DNA of 10,508 nt from a miscellaneous Crenarchaeota group-1 archaeon SG8-32-3 (GTDB taxonomy: Archaea > Thermoproteota > Bathyarchaeia > Bathyarchaeales > Bathycorpusculaceae): contig LFWV01000031.1 of assembly GCA_001273335.1 (NCBI GenBank), forward strand, positions 1 through 10,508, written 5' to 3'. Of the stretch, positions 1 through 5,395 are shown piece after piece (the first letter of the stretch is position 1; each line of letters starts with the position of its first letter). The notes beneath the pieces are model-generated. The model saw nothing but the letters and a program-made list of their open reading frames with translations, did no database searches and was not told the origin of the DNA. Position numbers and translations under genes: made by a program.

Positions 1-1
1 A

Positions 2-151
2 AGAGCCATAAAAATCGCCCTAAACAGAAAACAGACAGGAGCGTTAATTCCACTCTGCGCATACGCTTTCAAACGACCCCCACAAATGATGCCGCTTGAA
101 ACCGCAGAAAAAACCTTCAACACGTTTATAAAAGAAAACACTTCAACGTGA
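2..151 (+). CDS. C-terminal end of an unidentified protein (5' end outside window)
   Basis: This frame is open from the left edge for 49 codons and ends at TGA 149-151. The translated tail has a hydrophobic stretch (ALIPLCAYAF) followed by a charged, helix-like ending (ETAEKTFNTFIKEN), which reads like a real C-terminus. It would converge on the isomerase gene and overlap its stop codon by 9 bases. The opposite strand is also open over nearly the same bases (about 141 down to 1, with GTG or TTG starts and a TATA-like TTTATAAA at 125-132), so a minus-strand gene start is a real alternative. I do not recognise a family from so short a piece. I prefer the plus strand because the product has a more protein-like mix of charged and hydrophobic residues. 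Confidence 0.4.
   Translation, partial: RAIKIALNRKQTGALIPLCAYAFKRPPQMMPLETAEKTFNTFIKENTST
108..113 (-). terminator. T6 tract, possible terminator of the isomerase gene
   Basis: On the minus strand a run of six T lies about 30 bases after the isomerase stop codon, with a second T-rich patch (TTTTCTTTT) between them. Archaeal transcription commonly ends at oligo-T tracts without a hairpin. It lies inside the presumed 3' end of the converging gene. The call rests on base composition only. Confidence 0.3.
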
Positions 152-1261
152 ACCAGTCAACTCGGCTAGTTCACGCTTCACCCGCTCTTTAGCTCCAACA
201 AGCTTCGTTTTTTCCTTCAATAAGTTTATGTTCTCAACAGGAGTAGGATCAACACCACCAAGAATTGCAAGATAGACGCTTGTGAAATCGCCGATGCACA
301 CAGTTGACAGCATCCGCGCAAGTGCACATTTACCCTGACCCCACACTTCGAACATCTTCGAGCCAGAAGGCAATAGCACCTTTGTCGTTTCGATTCTACT
401 GCGAATCACATCGGATTCCATCTTATCTCTCAAGATTATTATGGAAAAACATTCTGCAAGGTTCCCAGCTTTCTCCCAACCCACAATCTCGTTATGGTTA
501 AGTTCGGAGAAAAACTCCCACTTCGAAGGCACCTTGCTGTTCTCATTGAACTGCTGCTTAAAACGCTGCGCCACGCTACGATAAACACCAAATCCGTAAA
601 CCACAGGAGCCCTTCCGTTAATACCCGAAGCTAACATCTTGGCAAAATTTCCTTTCACAGGCAATTCAGGCGAATTCTCACCGCTAACACGCGCCAAAAG
701 CTCTACCGCTTCCGAGAACTCCCCAGAAACACCCGAAACAATACCAGCTTTTTCCATCAACCTGAGCAGAGGCACAAACATATAAGGAAGCGCTGCCCGA
801 GGGGGTATGCCTGAAGGAACCCGCAGATACGGCACACCAAGTTTCTCAGCAAACTCCAGCAAGCTACCCCCCGAACTCACGCAGAAAATCATGCAACGCC
901 TTTTCAGGGCGTCGAGGAAAGAGCTAAGAGACTCCTCTGTCTCCCCAGAATAACTCATAACTAACACAAGGCTTCGTTCGTTTGCGTAAGCTGGCAACAT
1001 GTAGTCTCTACTAACTTCTATTGGAACCTGCGTCTTGTCGCGCGCCCAATCTTTCAGCAGTTCGCCACTGATTGCTGAGCCACCCATACCCGCAACAACC
1101 ACGTTTTCAGGTTTAGCGTATTGCAGTGAGACTGACTCAGTGATTTCCGCTGCTTCTTGATAGTGCGCTGCCGTATCCACGCAGAACGCGAGCATATTAC
1201 TCTTATCGATTTCCCTTATTATGCCCGCATCATCTAAGACTGACGTTGTAACTTCACTCAC
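143..1261 (-). CDS. Bifunctional phosphoglucose/phosphomannose isomerase
   Basis: The enzyme interconverts glucose-6-phosphate or mannose-6-phosphate with fructose-6-phosphate in the cytosol, serving gluconeogenesis/glycolysis and mannose-sugar supply. It has the two SIS sugar-phosphate folds of the archaeal PGI/PMI family. Numbered from the upstream TTG at 1294, these are a glycine loop AGMGGSAISG (68-77), the phosphate-binding SYSGET (114-119) and the signature around FNENSK (249-254) and ELNHNE (264-269). E251 and H267 keep the 16-residue spacing of the catalytic Glu/His pair known in the Pyrobaculum enzyme. A conserved tail (DPTPVENINLLK, 349-360) supplies the expected lysine. I chose GTG 1261 because GGTGA sits 4 bases upstream and because TATA-like elements near 1295-1303 would start transcription near 1273. 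TTG 1294 has no visible ribosome binding site and would add 11 residues. It is probably monocistronic and divergent from the SPOUT gene. Confidence 0.93.
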   Translation of the reverse strand: MSEVTTSVLDDAGIIREIDKSNMLAFCVDTAAHYQEAAEITESVSLQYAKPENVVVAGMGGSAISGELLKDWARDKTQVPIEVSRDYMLPAYANERSLVLVMSYSGETEESLSSFLDALKRRCMIFCVSSGGSLLEFAEKLGVPYLRVPSGIPPRAALPYMFVPLLRLMEKAGIVSGVSGEFSEAVELLARVSGENSPELPVKGNFAKMLASGINGRAPVVYGFGVYRSVAQRFKQQFNENSKVPSKWEFFSELNHNEIVGWEKAGNLAECFSIIILRDKMESDVIRSRIETTKVLLPSGSKMFEVWGQGKCALARMLSTVCIGDFTSVYLAILGGVDPTPVENINLLKEKTKLVGAKERVKRELAELTGSR

Positions 1262-1346
1262 CAAATCACCCGCACTTTTATATTCGGTTCTCAACTTTTA
1301 AGCTGAACGTAAGCAACAGTTTTTTCGGTGAAAGGAGCAAGGTGAA
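1262..1346. promoter_or_regulatory. Divergent promoter region, isomerase / SPOUT gene
   Basis: This short stretch must carry promoters for both flanking genes. Two TATA-like elements are visible: CTTTTATAT at 1275-1283 (ATATAAAAG on the minus strand) and CTTTTAAGC at 1295-1303. The 1295-1303 element could place a plus-strand start near 1323 and a minus-strand start near 1273, both just ahead of the chosen start codons. GGTGA on the minus strand at 1270-1266 precedes the isomerase GTG. AAAGGAG at 1331-1337 and GGTGA at 1341-1345 precede the SPOUT ATG. Confidence 0.5.
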
Positions 1347-2204
1347 ATGAACAGAAAGAAGCTTGCCATAGCTGTACCTGCATCAGTTATTTCGGACACT
1401 CCGCATTTACGCGAAAAAACCTCGAAGATAGGCTTGATTGGAAGAGCAGCCGCTGTTTTCAGAGTGGATGAAATCATAGTTTACCCTGACAAAACGGGAA
1501 AGGACAAGCAGAAAAATGAAGCGGATTTGATAGCTCTGATTTTGGCTTATTTGGAGACCCCGCAGTATCTTCGGAAGCGATTTTTCAAACTGAACCCGCG
1601 TTTGCAGTACGCTGGGATACTGCCGCCGCTGAGAACTCCGCATCATCCGCTAAATAGGAAAGCCAAGAAACTGATGGTGGGCGAGTACCGAGAAGGCGTA
1701 ACCGTGTCCAAAAGTATAGAGGGCGTTCTCGTGGACATCGGCGTGGAGCGTCCCGCGCTTATTCGAGAAACTCAGTGGGCTTTGGGAAAGCGTTTGACGT
1801 TGCAGATAGTTAGGGCTGATGAGCGCGTTGAGGTCCAAGCAGTAAGCAGAGACGAAGTTCCCGGTTATTGGGGATACATAGTTACTACGGAAAACCACTC
1901 CTTTGGAAGTCTTGTGAAAAACGGAAAATTCGATTTAACAATAGCCACATCCAAGATCGGCACTAGATTTATGGACGTAGCTGGAGACATGGCTAAAAGA
2001 TGGAAGAAGTCGGAGTATACTCTTGTGGCGTTTGGCGCGCCAGCGCGTGGACTGCATGAGATTGTGGAAGAGGAAGGCGCAGAATTGAATGACATCATGG
2101 ATTTCGTGGTGAATATGGTTCCTGAGCAGGGAACAGAAACTGTTAGAACTGAAGAGGCGCTATTCGCATCGTTAGCCGTCTTGAATGAGCAGTTTAGCTG
2201 GTGA
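1347..2204 (+). CDS. SPOUT-superfamily RNA methyltransferase-like protein (DUF171 / COG2106, MTH1-like)
   Basis: The protein (285 residues) belongs to the trefoil-knotted alpha/beta SPOUT family related to MTH1 of Methanothermobacter and to eukaryotic SPOUT1/CENP-32. It is predicted to bind RNA and methylate it using S-adenosylmethionine; the archaeal target is not established to my knowledge. The N-terminal half (IAVPASVISD, then RVDEIIVYPD at 39-48) begins the Rossmann-like knot. An inserted beta-rich OB-like segment spans about 113-178. The fold resumes with FGAPARGLHEI (229-239) and the signature NMVPEQGTETVRTEEAL (256-272), the usual cofactor-binding knot. Length matches the family. The start is ATG 1347 with GGAG/GGTGA just upstream. 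In many archaea this gene leads the ribosomal L3-L4 cluster; here it is followed after 64-73 bases by a membrane protein instead. Confidence 0.9.
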   Translation: MNRKKLAIAVPASVISDTPHLREKTSKIGLIGRAAAVFRVDEIIVYPDKTGKDKQKNEADLIALILAYLETPQYLRKRFFKLNPRLQYAGILPPLRTPHHPLNRKAKKLMVGEYREGVTVSKSIEGVLVDIGVERPALIRETQWALGKRLTLQIVRADERVEVQAVSRDEVPGYWGYIVTTENHSFGSLVKNGKFDLTIATSKIGTRFMDVAGDMAKRWKKSEYTLVAFGAPARGLHEIVEEEGAELNDIMDFVVNMVPEQGTETVRTEEALFASLAVLNEQFSW

Positions 2205-2277
2205 CCTTTGCGAAACTGATGCAGCTAAAGGGAATGTGGGATAAAGAAATAAATGCCCGTTTGGATATGTGCTGTTC

Positions 2278-3423
2278 ATGGCGAACCTTGACATTGCAAT
2301 GCCACTTGCGTTGTTAGCTGTTTCAACTGCTGCTTTGTTTTTGAACAAGAGAACTGAAGGTAAGTTGAAAGCGACCTTTGAGGAAAGGGAACTTCACACG
2401 CGAGACGTTGTCATGCTTGTGGTTATGATTGTTGTAGCAGTTTCCTTTGTCGGTTACGTTTCCATACTGGATCCAGGACAGATTTTCCAGAATATAATAC
2501 TATTAGTTTTTCTTTTCTCTTATTCGATGCTACTCTTCATATTTTCATATCTTTTCTCAGGCATGAAACAAAGAAGAGCGCAAATATTCTCGCTGGGATT
2601 CGCTGTTGCCGGTTTATTCACGGGAACGGTTAGTCTGCTAGAGCCATTCGCTGACGGCTTAGCGGTATACAGAACGTTGGCTTTCTATGGCTTGGCAGCT
2701 TTTGCCATCGTTTCAATAATACTTGATATAAAAAAGACGAAAGTGCAGGAAAGATGGTACGTCGCGGTTCAACCGCCAGCGTTATTCGTGTTGCTTTTTG
2801 TATTCTTCAACGTTGCATATGAGGGGGCACCTGTTTGGGCTCCAGTGCTATTGGACATTTTTGCCTTGACTTTCGCCGTGTTGATAATTCTTTATCTCGG
2901 GTCTTTGTTTACTTGGAAAACCACGCTAGTTTTTGCGGTGCTCCTAACCATAGTGGATATAATTCTAGTGTTAGGCACAGGCACCATGGTTACAACGGCA
3001 CAACAATTCACTGGGTTAGGGCTTCCGGTTCTGGTTCATTTGCCAAATATACCTCTTGTTTTTTCAGCGGAAGGCTTAGTTCTTTTCAGAGGGCTGGGGC
3101 TTGGCGACTTCTTTTTTGCTGGAATTCTCGCTCTTCAGACGTTCAAGAAGTTCGGGAAACAAGCAGGTTACGCGGCAGTAATAGCCATGACCGCTTCTTT
3201 CGCTATCTTCGAGGCTTTTCTACCTGAAGTCGTAGGTTTGCTCGAACCAGTGCTTCAGCGGGAAATCGGTGGTTTTCCAGGCACCTTGATGATTATTATG
3301 GGATGGGTACCTGTAGTGGCTTGCAAACTATTAAGTGCAAGGAAACAAAAACAGCAAGATAGGGAAATAGATCAAAAAATAGGAAATGATGTTTTACCCG
3401 AACAGGGCACCCAAACCTTCTAG
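2278..3423 (+). CDS. Divergent presenilin/SPP-like (A22, GxGD) intramembrane aspartyl protease
   Basis: This is a very hydrophobic protein of about 381 residues with roughly 10-11 predicted membrane helices. Numbered from GTG 2269, two membrane aspartates match the presenilin/signal-peptide-peptidase pattern: D230 in LLTIVDIILV and D280 in GLGLGD, the GxGD motif. After D230, the pattern D-x-x-x-V-x-x-T-x-x-M, then LPVLVHLP (252-259), resembles archaeal presenilin homologues. GFPGTLMI (335-342), 57 residues after D280, sits where the PAL motif normally lies. Such enzymes cleave substrate helices within the membrane. Oddities: the usual YD is VD, PAL is replaced by PGT, and there seem to be extra N-terminal helices. 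The tail is hydrophilic. ATG 2278 is preferred over GTG 2269 because an AT-rich element at 2240-2254 would start transcription near 2274. Activity and substrate are unknown. The last 30 bases overlap the P1 gene tail-to-tail. Confidence 0.72.
   Translation: MANLDIAMPLALLAVSTAALFLNKRTEGKLKATFEERELHTRDVVMLVVMIVVAVSFVGYVSILDPGQIFQNIILLVFLFSYSMLLFIFSYLFSGMKQRRAQIFSLGFAVAGLFTGTVSLLEPFADGLAVYRTLAFYGLAAFAIVSIILDIKKTKVQERWYVAVQPPALFVLLFVFFNVAYEGAPVWAPVLLDIFALTFAVLIILYLGSLFTWKTTLVFAVLLTIVDIILVLGTGTMVTTAQQFTGLGLPVLVHLPNIPLVFSAEGLVLFRGLGLGDFFFAGILALQTFKKFGKQAGYAAVIAMTASFAIFEAFLPEVVGLLEPVLQREIGGFPGTLMIIMGWVPVVACKLLSARKQKQQDREIDQKIGNDVLPEQGTQTF
3374..3379 (-). terminator. T6 tract, possible terminator of the P1 gene
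   Basis: Reading the minus strand, six T occur about 15 bases after the P1 stop codon, inside the 3' end of the converging membrane-protein gene. This fits an oligo-T archaeal terminator, but no transcript evidence can be read from sequence. Confidence 0.3.
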
Positions 3424-3714
3424 CGCTGCATCTTCTTTGGCTTTGTCTTCTTCAGCTTTCTTCTTCTTGTCTTCTTCTTTAGGCTTTTCCTCTACAGCTG
3501 GTGCAGCTGCAGCTGGTGCTGGCGCAGCGGCCATCATTGTCGGAGCAGCCTTAATTGCTTCGTCAATGTCAACTTCACTTAGAGAAGCTACTAGAGCTTT
3601 TACTTGTACAGCGTCAACAGTTATTCCTGCCGCTGCTAAAACGTTTGTCACGTTTTCTTCGTTTATTTCTTTTCCTGCCTTATGAAGTAGCATCGCGGCG
3701 TAAACGTTTTCCAT
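3394..3714 (-). CDS. rpl12: Ribosomal protein P1 (archaeal L12 stalk protein)
   Basis: The protein (106 residues) forms the flexible stalk of the large ribosomal subunit, where dimers bind P0 (L10) and recruit translation GTPases. The N-terminal dimerisation/P0-binding region is typical (MENVYAAMLLHKAGKEINEE, then NVLAAAGI). An Ala/Pro hinge covers about 59-74, a highly charged Lys/Glu segment 75-95, and the factor-binding tail ALEGLGALFG 97-106. Length is normal. The ATG at 3714 is chosen because GAGGTG lies 6 bases upstream; a TTG at 3735 would add seven non-family residues. Unusually there is no L10 or L1 gene next to it. It lies alone, with its own AT-rich leader, and its 3' end overlaps the protease-like gene by 30 bases. 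Confidence 0.96.
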   Translation of the reverse strand: MENVYAAMLLHKAGKEINEENVTNVLAAAGITVDAVQVKALVASLSEVDIDEAIKAAPTMMAAAPAPAAAAPAVEEKPKEEDKKKKAEEDKAKEDAALEGLGALFG

Positions 3715-3720
3715 ACTTTT

Positions 3721-3726
3721 CACCTC
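3721..3726 (-). promoter_or_regulatory. Ribosome binding site deciding the P1 start
   Basis: GAGGTG on the minus strand is a near-perfect Shine-Dalgarno sequence placed 6 bases before ATG 3714. It lies within any longer reading from TTG 3735, so the ATG is the better start. Confidence 0.75.
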
Positions 3727-3732
3727 TTCATC

Positions 3733-3798
3733 CAACTATTTTAACTTTTTTAGTTGATACAACCTTTCCCCTTAAAGGAAACTAGCTAATACTTAAAC
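3733..3798 (-). promoter_or_regulatory. P1 promoter and leader with a small inverted repeat
   Basis: GTTTAAGTATT at 3798-3788 is a TATA-like element that would start transcription near 3768. Downstream in the leader, CAACTA (3756-3751) and TAGTTG (3738-3733) form a perfect 6-base inverted repeat around a 12-base A-rich loop, ending 6 bases before the GAGGTG. A competing AACT/AGTT repeat (3743-3755) is nested in it, and CCTTT/AAAGG at 3763-3778 is another short repeat. These could be leader structures affecting translation, but the stems are weak and AT-rich. Confidence 0.35.
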
Positions 3799-4140
3799 CT
3801 AGGCATCGCCTGCGTCGGTTTTCTTGCCGTTTACAAGAATGCTCAATCGCTTAAGAACCTTTCGTCGCGTTTACGCTTCGAATCTTGTTAAACCGTCTTC
3901 TTGTTTCAGCTGAACGGTTTGCTCACACATAAAATGGAAAATAATCAGCAGCTTCTCGCCATTCTAAGCGATTTTAGGCGAAAAAAATCAAGAGTCAATA
4001 TCATCGGTTACGACCACAACACATTACCGGAAATATCATTTAAGAACAGATTACGCCGCAATTGTCACGGTCTTTTCTCATATACTATAGTACGTAACGC
4101 ATAATAGGAACGCTTTTAACGTATCGGTTCAGGATTCGTC
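3736..4140. other. Gene-poor stretch between P1 and scpB
   Basis: I see no convincing gene here. Visible structure: a 7-base perfect inverted repeat AAACCGT (3890-3896)/ACGGTTT (3914-3920), whose loop contains the palindrome TCAGCTGA (3906-3913); a 10-base palindrome TACTATAGTA (4083-4092); and a T7 tract on the minus strand. An open frame from ATG 3934 to TAA 4104 (56 codons, plus strand) has no ribosome binding site, is not recognised, and is not called. I found no tRNA and no clear C/D-box RNA, though a diverged small RNA cannot be excluded. Confidence 0.5.
3981..3987 (-). terminator. T7 tract, possible terminator of the smc-scpA-scpB operon
   Basis: A run of seven T on the minus strand, about 150 bases past the scpB stop, is the longest oligo-T after the operon and before the P1 gene. 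The distance is rather long, so this is tentative. Confidence 0.3.
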
Positions 4141-4725
4141 CTATACCTTCATTGCTTCACCGAATATACGTTTCAATTCTCGCTTCATGGTTGAGGTGTC
4201 GTGAGTCAACCCGAAATAGTCGGCGAAATAGTCAGTTGTCCGCAGAGTCATAGAGCGCCCAGCATGTTCAGCCGCAACTAACCCCATATCTCTTAGAAGC
4301 TTCACGTGACCGTAAGCGTGCTGACCTCTCGCTTGGATTACTCTTTTTTGCGAGATAGGTTGCCTATATGCAATGTAAGAAAGCGTTTTCAAAGGTCCGG
4401 AGGAAAGCAATGGTCTATTCACTAGTTTCCTAACCAGTGGAGTGAAATCTGCTTTTAACTGTAAAACGTAGCGTTCATCCTTAAGCTCCAAGATTTCAAG
4501 CGCAGTGTTTCTGGTGGAATATTCTCGTATGAGGGCTTTGGTGTATTTTTTTGTTTTATTTTTCGATCTAGTGCTTAAAACAGAGCATAACTCGTTGATT
4601 GTTAGAGGGCGACCTGCAACGTACAAGGCTGCTTCTAAGAGCCGCAGGTGGCGCTTTATTTTCTCTTCTTGGGCCTGCTTAGCTTCAGCCTGCGAGTTAT
4701 CAGATTGTTCTTTCGTCTTTTGCAA
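4141..4725 (-). CDS. scpB: Segregation and condensation protein ScpB
   Basis: ScpB binds the kleisin ScpA and regulates the SMC complex during chromosome compaction and segregation. The 194-residue protein has a charged N-terminal extension (1-25) and two winged-helix domains. The first starts at HLRLLEAALYVAGRPLT (26-42). The second carries the family signature LSYIAYRQPISQKRVIQARG (115-134), with LLRDMGLV (143-150) and GRSMTLRTTDYFADYFGL (156-173), which matches ScpB's GRPxxYxTTxxFLxxFGL pattern. TTG 4725 is the only sensible start ahead of the first domain; GGGG lies about 10 bases upstream. The start overlaps the last 26 bases of scpA, so translation is probably coupled. A basic C-terminal helix (MKRELKRIFGEAMKV) ends the protein. 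Confidence 0.92.
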   Translation of the reverse strand: MQKTKEQSDNSQAEAKQAQEEKIKRHLRLLEAALYVAGRPLTINELCSVLSTRSKNKTKKYTKALIREYSTRNTALEILELKDERYVLQLKADFTPLVRKLVNRPLLSSGPLKTLSYIAYRQPISQKRVIQARGQHAYGHVKLLRDMGLVAAEHAGRSMTLRTTDYFADYFGLTHDTSTMKRELKRIFGEAMKV

Positions 4726-5395
4726 CGTTCAATTTCCCCACAGCTATGTATAATTCTTCAGTTTCCTCATTCTGCCATAAACTCACTTTTCCATCTTGTG
4801 CCAGAAATAGCAATAGAATAAACTTGTTAACTGCTTCTATACGGTCAATCCCTTTAATGAGAGTTGAAAACTCGATTATTCCTGCACCTTTGACTTTCTC
4901 ACGAAGAAGCTTGTAGAGCTTCTCCATCTGCAAATCGAGTTCCGCTAAGAACGCGTCAAATTGAGGCAAAATGTCTGACGCCGCTGGAAGAACAGGCTGT
5001 GAAACAACCTTGTCAATACGATGCAGTTTTTCACCCTTCAAAACCTCATCTAAAACACTCAATAAATGCTCTATAGTCGTCGAGGTTAACTCGTGCCTCA
5101 GAGGCAAAAACAACGGTGGCGGAATGAAATCCGGAGGAGGTTTCGGTGGTGCTGGTGGCTCCTGAAGAGTTAGCAGAAGTTTGGATTTCATCAAGTAGAT
5201 GAGCGCCGAGGAGTCCAGTGCAACGCCTGAAGCTCTAAAATCTACCTTTCCTGTACGCTCCATCTCCGAAAGGAAAGACCTGAGTAAGTAAGAGATGTTC
5301 ACGTTCCAAGGTGTAAGCTTCTCAAGTTTGTTAATCTCGAAGAGGATGTTCCACGGAGGTCGCAAGTAAAAAGGCTTCCTTGTCGCCGTTGACAT
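4700..5395 (-). CDS. scpA: Segregation and condensation protein ScpA (kleisin)
   Basis: ScpA bridges the two heads of the SMC dimer and closes the DNA-embracing ring. The protein has 231 residues. The N-terminal helical SMC-neck-binding domain is recognisable from PWNILFEINKLEKLTPWNV (14-32) and the helix LIYLMKSKLLL (65-75). A proline-rich stretch (79-98, EPPAPPKPPP then IPPPLFLPL) follows, replacing the usual charged linker. The C-terminal winged helix, which should contact the other SMC head, is about 170-221 (IEFSTLIKGIDRIEAVNKFILLL, then LYIAVG). ATG 5395 overlaps the smc stop as TAATG, so scpA is probably translated by re-initiation. It is somewhat shorter than many bacterial ScpA proteins, as is common in archaea. 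Confidence 0.9.
   Translation of the reverse strand: MSTATRKPFYLRPPWNILFEINKLEKLTPWNVNISYLLRSFLSEMERTGKVDFRASGVALDSSALIYLMKSKLLLTLQEPPAPPKPPPDFIPPPLFLPLRHELTSTTIEHLLSVLDEVLKGEKLHRIDKVVSQPVLPAASDILPQFDAFLAELDLQMEKLYKLLREKVKGAGIIEFSTLIKGIDRIEAVNKFILLLFLAQDGKVSLWQNEETEELYIAVGKLNVAKDERTI

Noticed and set aside
2118..3423. The tail of the membrane protein (PEQGTQTF) resembles PEQGTETV in the SPOUT protein.
   Set aside because: The match is only about seven residues. The tail lies in bases also constrained to encode the end of P1, and no longer DNA similarity is seen, so chance is the better explanation.
3420..3520. CTT/TTC-rich repetitive stretch resembling a simple repeat.
   Set aside because: It is the complement of the Lys/Glu-rich charged segment of ribosomal protein P1.
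3871..3895. TTCGAATC resembling a tRNA T-loop.
   Set aside because: The flanking bases do not form the five-pair T stem, and no acceptor or anticodon arm is visible around it.
3934..4104. 56-codon plus-strand frame from an ATG in the P1-scpB gap.
   Set aside because: There is no ribosome binding site, no clear promoter and no recognisable family, so it was mentioned only as part of the gene-poor stretch.
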